From Alkaliflexus imshenetskii DSM 15055 (GTDB lineage Bacteria > Bacteroidota > Bacteroidia > Bacteroidales > Marinilabiliaceae), in the NCBI RefSeq assembly GCF_000517065.1, contig NZ_KI912105.1, forward strand, positions 3,721,641-3,785,640: a stretch of 64,000 nucleotides of DNA, in the 5' to 3' direction. The translations under genes and the position numbers were made by a program. The notes beneath the pieces are model-generated. The model was not told the origin of the DNA and ran no database searches. It worked only from the letters and a program-made list of their open reading frames with translations. Of the stretch, positions 18,189 to 27,879 are shown piece after piece; position 1 is the stretch's first letter, and every line of letters begins with the position of its first letter.

Positions 18189-19706
18189 ATGATGAAGATG
18201 AAGAAACATATATTGCTCTTTGTGGGGATGCTCACAACGGTATTTATTGCCTGTGATGACTTTCTGGATGTGAACGACAATCCCAACTCCCCGGTTTCTG
18301 AAAACCTTGTGCTAGAAGCGAAGCTGCCTGCTGCACAGGTGTATACTGCTGTGCTTGAGACCGGACAGTTAAACCAGTTGGGTGCTTTCTGGGGCGGATA
18401 TTGGGGTACTACCACCGAAGCTGTTACAAAGTTCAGGAAAGAGCGAACCTATAATGGCCCATCAATTATGGCCAGCAGAGATGGAATACCTGTTTGGGAA
18501 AATGGTTATCAGGTACTGCTATATTATCATCTGATACAGGAACAAGCCGATGCCGAAGGTGCTTTGTTCTATTCCGGCATTGCAAAAATAATGAAGGGCT
18601 GGCATTTCATGCGTCTGGTTGATGTGTATGGCGACGTACCATTTGATCAAGCATTGCAGGGAACCCGTTTTCCCGAGCCTGAGTACGAAGATGGCGAGGT
18701 GGTTTATCAAAAATCGATGACTTTGATATCAGCCGGTATTGAGGACATTAAAAATGCTCCTGCAGGCAGTGGCCCGGGCAATGTGGATGTGATGTTTAAA
18801 GGTGATCGCAACTTATGGATTAAGCTGGGAAATACCTTGAAACTGCGTGGTTTATTGCGTCAGAGTGAAGTGGGGCGTGATGCTTATATTGCTTCCGAGA
18901 TAACCAAAATAGAGCAGGAGGGTAGTGGCTTTTTGGGCGTTGGAGAGAGTGTGACCGTTCAGCCCGGATATTTAAATACCACCGGTAAAACCAATCCCTT
19001 CTGGACAAACTACTACCGAACGAATCAAGGTGTGCTTACCGGAAACCATATTGATTTGGCACCAACGAGTTTCTCAATAACCAGATATGCTGAGTTGGAT
19101 GATCCCCGCATTGAAACACTCTACACAACTTCTCAAGCCGATGGTATCTATAAAGGTGTAATGTTTGGCGACCCTTCGCCGGGTACAGAGTTTAATCGTG
19201 AGCACACTTCTGCTTTCAAAGGGCCAAATGAGAATGGCGGAAAACCTGCAGCACTTTTTAAAAGTGCCACACAGGGTTCAATAATTCTGGGTTCATTTGA
19301 AAGTCTCTTTTTGCAGGCCGAGGCTGCCCACCGCGGTTGGATAACTGGTGACGCAGAAATGTTATATCATCAGGCTATTCGCGAATCCATGAAATATATG
19401 GAAGTGACCGACGCAGCGAGGGTAAATAGCTATTTGCAGCACCCGAATGTGGTATTCAACAACACCTTGGAGCAGATAATCCTTCAGAAATGGTTGTCAT
19501 TGAACTCCATCAGCAGTATTGAGGCGTGGAACGATTTTCGCCGGCTTGGCCTGCCTGCCATACCAAACTCACTCTCGGCGCCTTCGCCTAATGCGCGTCC
19601 CCAACGTCTTATGTATCCCGAAACTGAGGAGCAAAGCAATGGCTATCAGGTGAGTAAGCGTGGTGTTACTGATATTACATCTGCTAAAGTTTGGTGGATG
19701 AATTAA
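18189..19706 (+). CDS. SusD/RagB family surface lipoprotein
   Basis: 505 aa. Lipoprotein signal with lipidated Cys22 (LLTTVFIAC-like end, VFIACDDFLDVNDNPNSP). The first mature residues CDDFLDVNDNP are typical of SusD_2-like proteins. TPR-like helices follow (KIMKGWHFMRLVDVYGDVPF, IQEQADAEGALFYSG). It binds the ligand on the cell surface and caps the SusC barrel. The start is 3 bases after the SusC stop, so the two are coupled. This subgroup is often linked to peptides, sugars or siderophores; the ligand cannot be read directly. Confidence 0.93.
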   Translation: MMKMKKHILLFVGMLTTVFIACDDFLDVNDNPNSPVSENLVLEAKLPAAQVYTAVLETGQLNQLGAFWGGYWGTTTEAVTKFRKERTYNGPSIMASRDGIPVWENGYQVLLYYHLIQEQADAEGALFYSGIAKIMKGWHFMRLVDVYGDVPFDQALQGTRFPEPEYEDGEVVYQKSMTLISAGIEDIKNAPAGSGPGNVDVMFKGDRNLWIKLGNTLKLRGLLRQSEVGRDAYIASEITKIEQEGSGFLGVGESVTVQPGYLNTTGKTNPFWTNYYRTNQGVLTGNHIDLAPTSFSITRYAELDDPRIETLYTTSQADGIYKGVMFGDPSPGTEFNREHTSAFKGPNENGGKPAALFKSATQGSIILGSFESLFLQAEAAHRGWITGDAEMLYHQAIRESMKYMEVTDAARVNSYLQHPNVVFNNTLEQIILQKWLSLNSISSIEAWNDFRRLGLPAIPNSLSAPSPNARPQRLMYPETEEQSNGYQVSKRGVTDITSAKVWWMN

Positions 19707-19821
19707 TGTTGATGATACATATTGCATGGTAATTTTTCAGGATAGATGAGGTGTTTTGGTTACAATCCAAAATCCTTATCTATCTCATAGTATATGAGGC
19801 GATTATACAATTAATTAAGAA

Positions 19822-21162
19822 ATGACAATTAATATCAGAGAATTTAGAAATATCGTTTGGCGACTGTTTCGTCAAACGTTTAAGAAGTTACACCTGTGGC
19901 TTGGCGTTGCCAGCGCATTGGTACTCACAGTGGTTTCGCTTTCAGGAACCATTTATGTGTTTAACTCCGAAGTGGTTGAGTTGCTGAATCGTGACAAATA
20001 CGTATTGCAACCCTCAAACGGGACACAGCCATTGTCGCATGAGGTGTTGATTAGCCGTGTAGAAGAATCAGTCAGCGGTCAGGTAGCCTTTATCACTGTT
20101 CCTGATGATTACAGCAGGTCGTGGTCGCTCATGGTTCGTCAGGAGGGGCAGCGACGTGGTACTTTCTACCTTGTGAATCAATATTCTGGTGAACTTACGC
20201 CTCAGTCTGAGTTGCGCGGTCAGGCATTTTTTAGCTGGATGCTGCGTTTGCACCGTTGGTTGTTACTCGATAGTTCAGTGGGAAGACCCATTGTGGGATG
20301 GGCCACCATCATCATGTTGTTTCTGATTTTATCCGGACTTGTAATCTGGCTGCCACGAAATGTAAAGTATTGGTATAAGGGATTTAAGTTGAAATTTTCG
20401 GGAAGTGCAAAAAGACTGAACTATGATCTGCACCGCGGTTTCGGTTTTTATGCTGCCATTTTTATTCTGATAATGGCGCTTACAGGTCCTTTTTGGTCGT
20501 TTGAATGGTACCGCAAGGGTTTTTATGATGTGTTGGGCGTGGAGATGCCGCAGCGCGGACCAAGACCGCAGCAACAAGCTCCTGCCGTCCAGGCAGAACC
20601 TTCGTCTCAGAACGCCTCAACCGAGCAGTTGGGCAACCGCCACGATGAGCGTTCTGGTCAACAGCAAGTCGCTTCAGTTGGCGATGATTCAGGAAGTCAC
20701 AACCGCCGGTCGCGCCGTCAGTCTCAGGCTGAAGCGGCAGACTCACTGACCGAAGTGGCTGTTGTACCTACTTCCCGTATGTCATTGGCAACCTATTTGA
20801 CAGCTGCCCAAAGGGCATTACCTTACAAAGGTGTGTCACGTGTTACGGTTCCTGCCATCGATGCGGAGCAGATTTCCGTATCGCGAAGCCGAAAAGGCTT
20901 TTTTGCCTATTCCGGAACCGACAGGGTAGAGATGAACCTCAGCAATGCCGAAGTTACTGTGCTCGATAAGTTCACCGATAAGCCAGTAAAAGAGCAAATT
21001 GCCGGGTCTGTGAAAGCCATTCACACAGGCGAGATATTCGGATTGTTTACAAAAATCCTCTACTTTTTTGCCGCTCTGATTGCTTCCATATTGCCAATTA
21101 CCGGCGTTATTCTCTGGATAAACCGATTGAGAGGCAAAGCACGAGGTGTCATGCTTAACTGA
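19822..21162 (+). CDS. PepSY domain inner-membrane protein (PiuB-like)
   Basis: 446 aa with four membrane helices: LHLWLGVASALVLTVVSLSG (about 15-35), WATIIMLFLILSGLVIWLP (about 157-175), GFYAAIFILIMALTGPFWSF (about 211-230) and YFFAALIASILPITGVILWI near the end. PepSY_TM features include the HRWLLLDSSVGRP and LHRGFGFY segments. Between helices 3 and 4, about residues 245-310, lies a low-complexity stretch rich in Gln, Ser, Arg and Pro. Family members are commonly tied to iron-siderophore uptake and periplasmic iron reduction. It follows SusD by 115 bases on the same strand and is probably part of the same transcription unit. Confidence 0.9.
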   Translation: MTINIREFRNIVWRLFRQTFKKLHLWLGVASALVLTVVSLSGTIYVFNSEVVELLNRDKYVLQPSNGTQPLSHEVLISRVEESVSGQVAFITVPDDYSRSWSLMVRQEGQRRGTFYLVNQYSGELTPQSELRGQAFFSWMLRLHRWLLLDSSVGRPIVGWATIIMLFLILSGLVIWLPRNVKYWYKGFKLKFSGSAKRLNYDLHRGFGFYAAIFILIMALTGPFWSFEWYRKGFYDVLGVEMPQRGPRPQQQAPAVQAEPSSQNASTEQLGNRHDERSGQQQVASVGDDSGSHNRRSRRQSQAEAADSLTEVAVVPTSRMSLATYLTAAQRALPYKGVSRVTVPAIDAEQISVSRSRKGFFAYSGTDRVEMNLSNAEVTVLDKFTDKPVKEQIAGSVKAIHTGEIFGLFTKILYFFAALIASILPITGVILWINRLRGKARGVMLN

Positions 21163-21190
21163 AGATACGTTCGATTATATAGTATTATTT

Positions 21191-21232
21191 ACAACTCATC
21201 CGGTGGCTTCGTGAGCTCACCGGATGCGTTGT
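21191..21232. terminator. Bidirectional terminator hairpin
   Basis: ACAACTCATCCGGTG, a 12-base loop, CACCGGATGCGTTGT: 14 pairs with one mismatch, between the convergent PepSY and ornithine aminotransferase genes. Confidence 0.75.
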
Positions 21233-21240
21233 TTCAGACG

Positions 21241-22464
21241 TTACCCCATCTTCTTAAATACATCCCTTATTTTTTCGATGGCATCATTCATCTGTTTTTC
21301 AGTGATGATGAGGGGAGGTGTAAAACGGATGATGTCGCCATGCGTTGGTTTGGCCAGGATGCCTTTTTCTTTCATGGCCAGACAAACATCCCACGCTGAT
21401 TTATTCTCCTTGGGCTTTATTGTTACTGCGTTTAGCAAACCTCTGCCACGAACCTCTACTATCATCTCAGATTGAATGGCTTTCATCTCGTCCCTGAAAA
21501 CTTGTCCCATCTTCTCGGCGTTTTCGGCAAGTTTTTCGTTTTTGATTATTTCAAGTGCTTCAATGGCCAATGCAGCTGCAATCGGGTTTCCACCATAGGT
21601 CGAGCCATGTTCACCGGGTTTGATGGTGAGCATCACTGCATCATCGGCCAGCACGCATGAGACCGGATACATGCCGCCCGACAAGGCTTTTCCAAGAACG
21701 AGAATGTCGGGTTTGACGTTTTCATGGTCAACGGCCAGCATTTTGCCGGTACGAGCCAATCCGGTTTGTATCTCATCGGCAATAAAAAGCACGTTGTATT
21801 GGTTACAGAGCTCACGAGCTGCCGACAAGTAGCCATCGGTAGGTACAAAAACACCTGCTTCGGCTTGTATCGGCTCTGCCAAAAATGCGGCTACATTGCC
21901 ATCGGCAAGCGCTTCTTCAAGTGCCACCACGTCATTGTAAGGAATGTTGACAAATCCGGGCGTGTAAGGCCCATAATCGTGATAGGCATCCGGGTCAGAC
22001 GACATGGAAACGATGCTGATGGTACGGCCATGAAAATTGCCGTTACACACTACTATTTTGGCTTGTTCACGCGCTATGCCCTTAACTTTATATGCCCATT
22101 TTCGCGCCAGCTTAAGGGCTGTTTCAACCCCTTCGGCACCGGTATTCATTGGCAGCATTTTGTCATATCCAAAAGTTTGGTGCATATACTCTTCCCACTC
22201 TCCAAGTTTCTCGTTGTAATACGCTCTTGATGTGAGTGCCAGACGCGATGACTGTTCTGCAAGTTTTTTTACCAACCTGGGATGGCAATGACCTTGATTC
22301 ACGGCCGAGTAGGCTGCCAAAAAATCGTAGTATTTGTTTTTGTCCACGTCCCATACAAATACGCCTTCTCCTTTTTGGAGAACTACCGGAATGGGATGAT
22401 AGTTGTGTGCACCATATCGGTCTTCGCGATCGATATACTTTTGGGATTTGCTGCTGATTGACAT
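21241..22464 (-). CDS. rocD: Ornithine aminotransferase
   Basis: 407 aa class III PLP aminotransferase. The N-terminus [20 protein letters not shown] and the [15 protein letters not shown] segment are typical of ornithine-oxo-acid transaminase. The PLP lysine is in [16 protein letters not shown], and the cofactor region has [14 protein letters not shown]. It converts ornithine and 2-oxoglutarate to glutamate semialdehyde and glutamate, linking arginine to proline and glutamate. It is monocistronic, with a hairpin terminator. Confidence in this subfamily over acetylornithine aminotransferase is high because of the N-terminal signature. Confidence 0.93.
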   Translation of the reverse strand: MSISSKSQKYIDREDRYGAHNYHPIPVVLQKGEGVFVWDVDKNKYYDFLAAYSAVNQGHCHPRLVKKLAEQSSRLALTSRAYYNEKLGEWEEYMHQTFGYDKMLPMNTGAEGVETALKLARKWAYKVKGIAREQAKIVVCNGNFHGRTISIVSMSSDPDAYHDYGPYTPGFVNIPYNDVVALEEALADGNVAAFLAEPIQAEAGVFVPTDGYLSAARELCNQYNVLFIADEIQTGLARTGKMLAVDHENVKPDILVLGKALSGGMYPVSCVLADDAVMLTIKPGEHGSTYGGNPIAAALAIEALEIIKNEKLAENAEKMGQVFRDEMKAIQSEMIVEVRGRGLLNAVTIKPKENKSAWDVCLAMKEKGILAKPTHGDIIRFTPPLIITEKQMNDAIEKIRDVFKKMG

Positions 22465-22847
22465 ATTTTAGGGATTTATGGTTATATCCCTAATATACAA
22501 ATTTTCAAACCATTTGACTGATGAGAAATATCATCAATGCGAAGATTAGATGGCAGATGTAAAGATTGAATGATAATATTTCGAGAATTTTTAGAGCTTT
22601 TATAGAGACTAAACCGATAAAATCAAGTCCCTAACATACATAAAGTTTTAGCTTATAATCTAAAAAACTACAAGTGCCGCACCTCCAAGTCTAATGCCGT
22701 TTCTACAGAGAGGATGCCGTGTTGTCAAACTCTCAAAATCGTATCAGCAAAGTATTCTGAGGTGCGACACCTGTATAGTTATCATTGAATTTCTCTTTCA
22801 AATGGTGAAATAGCCAATCTCTTTCATTGGTTAACACATGTCAGAAA
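22465..22847. other. Gene-free stretch with a small structured repeat
   Basis: 383 bases between two minus-strand genes. I see no coding frame. Its centre holds an imperfect inverted-repeat element at 22666-22780 (listed separately); the rest is AT-rich. Confidence 0.5.
22666..22780. repeat. Imperfect inverted-repeat element (REP- or MITE-like)
   Basis: The left arm CAAGTGCCGCACCTC (22671-22685) and the right arm, whose complement reads CAGGTGTCGCACCTC (22759-22773), match at 13 of 15 positions, with ACTA/TAGT outside them. Each arm is itself nearly palindromic (AGGTG-N3-CACCT). The core contains two ATGCCGT copies, at 22694 and 22714. It carries no reading frame. The design resembles short interspersed intergenic repeats of bacteria. 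Only one copy is seen in this window. Confidence 0.5.
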
Positions 22848-24800
22848 CTATTCTACTTCAGTGCTAAAAGGTGATGCCGGCAATCCTTCCAGATTAAAAA
22901 GATTGGCGCCAATTGGATTGTTGGCCCATGCATATCTCACCGCCACCGGGTTTGTAATGTCATTGTGCCATACAACCACTTTGTTACCATCAATTCTGGC
23001 ATTTGCCAGACGGTAGATTCCACTTTCATCGGCAATGGCGAAATGGTTCAGTGTTTCACCACCTTTGGCTGTAAGCCCACTTCCTGTGTTTTCGAAGCTA
23101 ATTATAATATGTTTGCCGTCTGTTTCGTGTGATTTGTATAGCGGACCGGAGTGAACATGATCATTTTCGTTGTATGCTGTATGCATGGCAGCCAATGCGA
23201 GGCGTTTACCCACATCTTTTTTGTTTAATGGATGGATATCGTTCCATTCACCTATGTCGATGGTCACTACCATGGCTGTGCCATCTACCGAAAGCGCTCT
23301 GCGTTGCACATCACGCAAATGTGGCCAGCCGCTCTCTTCGGGCTCAGTGCTTCCTTTCATAAAATTGGCCAGCTGCACATAAATAAAGGGAAGCTCCGGG
23401 TTGTTCCACCCTTGGCGCCAGTTTTCGATAAGTGCTGGGAAAAGGCTAGCATACTCAGATGCACGGCCGGTGTTTGACTCGCCCTGGTACCATAAAACGC
23501 CTTTTATCTGATAGTTGAAAAGTGGATTCAACATGGCATTGTATAAACCACCGGGCTTCCATCTTACAAACGTTTGTCCCGGATGGGGTGGCATAACTGC
23601 ACCCACTTTATATCGCCAGTTGCCTGATAAATCCAGCGTGTCGTTTCCTGAAACCAATGCGTAATCCTTGTCGGGCACGAAACCTCCTGTGCCGCTCTGA
23701 CTCAATACCCTAATGGTGATGATGTTTTTTCCTTTTTTCAATAAATTGCCAGGTACGTTGTATCTGCGGGGTGGATATTGGTAGCCGGTTGTGCCTACAA
23801 AGCTTCCGTTTATAAATACCGAATCGGCATCCACAATACAACCCAGAAGCAGCTGTGCCGGATTGCCTGAGAATGCATCAGGAATCACAATTTCGTGTCT
23901 GAACCAGATGGAGCCATTGAGATGTTCCAATTCTGTATTCTGCCACATCTGCGGTACAGACATGCTTTGCCATTTTTTGACTTTGGTTTTCGGATTGCTC
24001 CAATGTCCTTTTCTGTCGTGCACGCCAATGTCTTTTCGGTTGAGTTCTGCATGCCAATTGCGGTTGTTATCATTGTCAATCTGCGTGATGCTGTCAATGA
24101 GCGACTGGCTTTTAAACCGTTGCATCTCATCATAATGAACAGGAAACTGCCTGAGAGCGGATTCGCTTATCCATGCTTCGGCAGGTGAGCCGCCAAGTGC
24201 ATTTACAATTAACCCCTGAGGCACACCGTATCGTTGATACAACTCATGGGCATAGAACCAGGCCACTGCCGAGAAATCCATTATTGTGCCGGGATTGGCA
24301 GCTACCCATCTTCCGGAGTTGAAATCTGACTGGCTTTCGTTAAAATTGTAGGTTTGTGGCACCAGGAACTGTCGTATTTCGGGAAAGTCGCTGTTTTTGA
24401 TTTCATCGGGGTATATCCAGCTTACTCGTCGCATGGGTAGTTCCATGTTTGATTGACCGGAAAATACCCATACATCTCCAATCAAAATGTTGTTGATTTC
24501 TACCTCATTGCTGGCAACGATGCGCATTTTATAAGGGCCACCGGCTTGTGTGGGTGGCAATGTAAAAGCCCACTGTCCTGAATCATCTGCATTGATTTGA
24601 CGCAGGCTACCCATGAAATCAAGCTGCACGGTTTCGTAAGGTGCTGCCCAGCCCCATATCTTTATGGCCACATCTCTTTGCAGTACCATGCCATCACTTA
24701 TTAGTTTTGGCAACCTGACCTGTGCTGTTATGTTGGCAGAGCATATAAAAAGAAATGAGCAGATTAATGCTCCAATGAAATAAGTAAACTTCCGTTTCAT
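22848..24800 (-). CDS. Sialate O-acetylesterase
   Basis: 650 aa, exported (signal peptide about 1-27, FTYFIGALICSFLFICSANI, then TAQ). The first SGNH block is VFSGQSNMELPM near residue 115. A beta-sandwich insertion around 280-390 (SIWFRHEIVIPDAF, ADSVFINGSFVG, KKGKNIITIRVLS) is usual for this family. The second block has GVLWYQGESN, and the catalytic Asp/His pair is in DIHPLNKKDVGKRLA. It removes O-acetyl groups from sialic acids or acetylated glycans in the periplasm or outside. It stands alone; no sialidase or nan gene is near, so the true ester may be a plant or algal glycan. Confidence 0.92.
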   Translation of the reverse strand: MKRKFTYFIGALICSFLFICSANITAQVRLPKLISDGMVLQRDVAIKIWGWAAPYETVQLDFMGSLRQINADDSGQWAFTLPPTQAGGPYKMRIVASNEVEINNILIGDVWVFSGQSNMELPMRRVSWIYPDEIKNSDFPEIRQFLVPQTYNFNESQSDFNSGRWVAANPGTIMDFSAVAWFYAHELYQRYGVPQGLIVNALGGSPAEAWISESALRQFPVHYDEMQRFKSQSLIDSITQIDNDNNRNWHAELNRKDIGVHDRKGHWSNPKTKVKKWQSMSVPQMWQNTELEHLNGSIWFRHEIVIPDAFSGNPAQLLLGCIVDADSVFINGSFVGTTGYQYPPRRYNVPGNLLKKGKNIITIRVLSQSGTGGFVPDKDYALVSGNDTLDLSGNWRYKVGAVMPPHPGQTFVRWKPGGLYNAMLNPLFNYQIKGVLWYQGESNTGRASEYASLFPALIENWRQGWNNPELPFIYVQLANFMKGSTEPEESGWPHLRDVQRRALSVDGTAMVVTIDIGEWNDIHPLNKKDVGKRLALAAMHTAYNENDHVHSGPLYKSHETDGKHIIISFENTGSGLTAKGGETLNHFAIADESGIYRLANARIDGNKVVVWHNDITNPVAVRYAWANNPIGANLFNLEGLPASPFSTEVE

Positions 24801-25094
24801 TCGTAGTTGTTTCTGTTAGGCCGGATGAAACCCGCATGATGAATCTTCATCCGTGTTTGTGTGTAACGAATCATGCTCGAAACTATGTTGTGGCTGATTC
24901 TCAAAGTAAATTATTTTGAGATAGAAAACCAAGTGTTTCATCAGACCGATATAATCATCTTTCTCAACTACTCTATCCAAAACATACCAGTCTTCTTGTC
25001 TGTAACATGTTTTAAAAACTAATTTTAAACGGTTACTTAGCCTTTATCATAATCTCCATAGAAAACCGACAGTTACTATATCAACCATGCAAAA

Positions 25095-27542
25095 CTAAAA
25101 TCTTGCGGTGAGTTTCAGGTTTATCCTTCTTGATGTAAGGTAGTTAGGCACTGCGTATTGTCGGTTGCTTACATCTGTCACCCAATAGTGCGAGATTGTG
25201 TTGTCAATGTTGGGCAGGTTAAATATTTCAAGTCCCAACCAGAGGTTTTTGAGGTTCAGGACATCTCTTTTTCCGGCTTTTGTCTGCAACAAATCTACCG
25301 AAAAGCCAATGTCGACGCGTCGATAGGGTGGAAGGCGGTTAACTGCTGTGTAACGGGGCGAACGGGGAGGGCCAAAGGGCAGCCCGGAGCCATAGAAGAA
25401 GCTCAGATGGGCTTTGAAATTTGGATTGTTGGGCAGATGATCCTGTATAAACATCGAAAAATTTATACGCTGATCCGATGGTCGCGGGATATATCCCGGT
25501 TCCCCAGGCCTTTCCGGATTGTTCCATTGGTCATTGTGCAGGTTCTCTTCGGTTTTCATAAATGACAATGTGGCCCAGGACTCTTCACCCGGCACCAATT
25601 CTCCGTTTATTTTGAAATCGATGCCTGCTGCGTAACCTTTTGCTTCATTTTCGCCACTATACACTATTCTCACATTGTCTACCTGATATGGGATTAATCT
25701 CTCCATGGCTTTGTAATAGAGCTCAGTGGTGAATTTAAATGGCCTGTTTATTGTCCTGAAATAATAGTCGTAACCTGATACTACGTGAACCGATTTCTGA
25801 GCCTTTACCTGTTGATTAATGGTGCCATCGGGCCGCCTCATCTCCTTAAAAAATGGTGGCTGATAATAGTAGCCACCTGACAAACGGATGCGATAATTTT
25901 TGTCATTGGCTGGCAAAAAACTAAGTAATATTCGGGGACTGATATTTGTCTCTTCATTGGCCGAAAACCATGTGGCTCTAATGCCTGCATCCACCGTCAA
26001 ATAGCCTTCACCAATCGAGTAGGAAGAGTGGTTCTTTACAAACGCTGAAAGCCTGTGATTGGTAAGATTATGGGCGGCATTTTTTACGTAAGCCAGCGCT
26101 ATCTTGTCCCCTTGGTGGGGTATTGAGTAGCCTGCCGAATCAATCATCTCCCATTCGTTTATTCTGTCTTTGAATGCCTCATGACGGTACTGAGCACCCC
26201 ATTTGGTAATGCTTCGGGCCGAATTATAGGTTCCTTCCAAATTAACTGAATTAACGATCCCCAGCAGATCGTTGCGGGCATGTTGTAAATACTCGCCCAC
26301 TCCAATATTGGTGCCGGTGGCATCCTTGTCCATGGGGTCATCAAGCTCCTGTAACCAATAAGCGCCTGCAATGTCATAAGTCTCCTCCTCAAATGTTCGG
26401 AAACCGGTGAATGTCAACTTGTATTGTTGCTTATCAGACAGTTTAAAATTGGTTGAGAAGGCGCCGTATCCGGTTTGAAAGCGATCTTCTTCGCGGCCGG
26501 CAAAAAATATTTTCAGTTGCTTTACTTCATACAGTGTCCCAAACGTAGTTTCGCGCGTTTGGGGAATAAATTCGTAGGTGTTGAGTGAATAGTAGCCCAA
26601 AAATTCAAAGGACCAACGTGGGTTCAGTGAATAGGTCAGATAGGCTTGTGCATCGGTGAAATTTGGATTGTAATCGCCCTTTTCGTCGAGGGTGCCCAAC
26701 AGGTAGCGGTTGGTTTTGTATCGTGCACCTGTTATCCAGGTCAGTCTTTGGTTTAAGGCGCTTCCTTCCAGATGTGCGGTGCCACCAAGCATCCCGGCTG
26801 AGAAACTGCCACCGGTTTCACTGGGCTTTTTATAGGTAATGTCAAGCACCGAACTCATTTTGTCGCCGTATGAAGCACTAAACCCTCCTGCCGAAAACTC
26901 CACAGACTCCACCAAATCGGGATTCACAAAGCTAAGACCTTCCTGCTGACCCGAATGCATTAAAAAAGGGCGATAAACCTCCTGACCATTTACATATACC
27001 AGGTTTTCATCAAAGTTGCCACCCCGCACCCGGTATTGACTGCTCAATTCATTGTTGGAAGCTACGCCCATTTGCGAACGCACCAACCCTTCGATGCCGG
27101 GGCCTGCAACAGATGGAAGTGCCCGGATGTGAATGGGATTGATAATCTGGTTGTGGTGGCTGCTTATTCTGTTGGCTGTGATTTGCACTTGTTGCAATGT
27201 TCTGCTGTCAGGTTCCAGTGTAATAAGCAATCTGTCTGAAACAGATGTGGATATTGAAAGTGTTTTGGTCTGAAACCCTATTGCGGTAATCTCCAATTCA
27301 ACAGGAAGAGGGGCTTGTGCCTTCAACAGAAAGTTCCCATTTACATCTGACACAGTTCCGGTCTCAATGCGCTTTATTTTAACGTGAGCTCCAATCACAG
27401 GCTCTCCTTCACTGTCAGATACATGACCAGACAACTCAAACGTTGTAACATTTTGTGCACGGATGTTGCCAAAAGGTGTCACAATATTGAAGGTCAATAC
27501 GATGAATGCAAGTTTGAGGATGAGCTGCTTTGGCGAATTCAT
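25095..27542 (-). CDS. TonB-dependent receptor with carboxypeptidase-regulatory-like domain
   Basis: 815 aa. Signal peptide at about 1-29 (to FGNIRAQ). A CarboxypepD_reg-like beta domain at about 36-110 (LSGHVSDSEGEPVIGAHVKI, TVSDVNGNFLLKA) leads to the TonB-box-like QQVQITANR, the plug (SSQYRVRGGNFDENLVYVNG, SVEFSAGGFSASYGDKMSSV) and the barrel, ending in RRINLKLTARF. It imports a ligand across the outer membrane with TonB energy. No SusD partner is nearby. At 815 aa it is closer to FepA/BtuB-type sizes than to SusC. The ligand is unknown. Confidence 0.93.
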   Translation of the reverse strand: MNSPKQLILKLAFIVLTFNIVTPFGNIRAQNVTTFELSGHVSDSEGEPVIGAHVKIKRIETGTVSDVNGNFLLKAQAPLPVELEITAIGFQTKTLSISTSVSDRLLITLEPDSRTLQQVQITANRISSHHNQIINPIHIRALPSVAGPGIEGLVRSQMGVASNNELSSQYRVRGGNFDENLVYVNGQEVYRPFLMHSGQQEGLSFVNPDLVESVEFSAGGFSASYGDKMSSVLDITYKKPSETGGSFSAGMLGGTAHLEGSALNQRLTWITGARYKTNRYLLGTLDEKGDYNPNFTDAQAYLTYSLNPRWSFEFLGYYSLNTYEFIPQTRETTFGTLYEVKQLKIFFAGREEDRFQTGYGAFSTNFKLSDKQQYKLTFTGFRTFEEETYDIAGAYWLQELDDPMDKDATGTNIGVGEYLQHARNDLLGIVNSVNLEGTYNSARSITKWGAQYRHEAFKDRINEWEMIDSAGYSIPHQGDKIALAYVKNAAHNLTNHRLSAFVKNHSSYSIGEGYLTVDAGIRATWFSANEETNISPRILLSFLPANDKNYRIRLSGGYYYQPPFFKEMRRPDGTINQQVKAQKSVHVVSGYDYYFRTINRPFKFTTELYYKAMERLIPYQVDNVRIVYSGENEAKGYAAGIDFKINGELVPGEESWATLSFMKTEENLHNDQWNNPERPGEPGYIPRPSDQRINFSMFIQDHLPNNPNFKAHLSFFYGSGLPFGPPRSPRYTAVNRLPPYRRVDIGFSVDLLQTKAGKRDVLNLKNLWLGLEIFNLPNIDNTISHYWVTDVSNRQYAVPNYLTSRRINLKLTARF

Positions 27543-27879
27543 TGATGGTGCACGAAACGATTTACATACGGATTAAATGTCTCAAAAATAAACGAAAAAA
27601 AGGCATTTTTGGTATAATCCACCACTCTATTTTCCGAATGAAACCCCTTAAAACCCTATTGTGAGTTCTTTTTTGTTTTAATTTATCATTAATTAGTTGT
27701 ACAAAACCAACGTATCATCACCAATTCTGATGGCCTTTAATCCGCTGTTTTTCTCTTGAATAGGCTGATTTTCCAAATATTTCACACCATTCACATATTC
27801 ATCTTTTCCCTTGCTTTTAAAACTGCCATAATCTATATTTGTACGTTTTTTTAAAGGAGTATAAAACGGCAAATTCAAA
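27543..27879. other. Gene-free stretch with the ileS promoter
   Basis: 337 bases between divergent genes. The right end holds the ileS promoter. A minus-strand open frame crosses this stretch into ileS; I treat it as non-coding (see rejected items). Confidence 0.5.
27811..27841 (+). promoter_or_regulatory. ileS promoter
   Basis: TTG at 27811-27813 and TATATTTG at 27834-27841 with a 20-base spacer: a near-ideal Bacteroidota sigma-ABfr promoter. The predicted leader is about 33 bases before the ATG at 27880. Confidence 0.65.

Noticed and set aside
15147-19706. Polysaccharide utilisation locus
   Set aside because: Only SusC and SusD are present; no carbohydrate-active enzyme, sensor or sulfatase lies within several kb, and the sialate esterase is on the other strand beyond rocD.
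22666-22780. Insertion sequence or integron site
   Set aside because: No transposase or integrase frame, and no target-site duplication seen; kept only as a small repeat.
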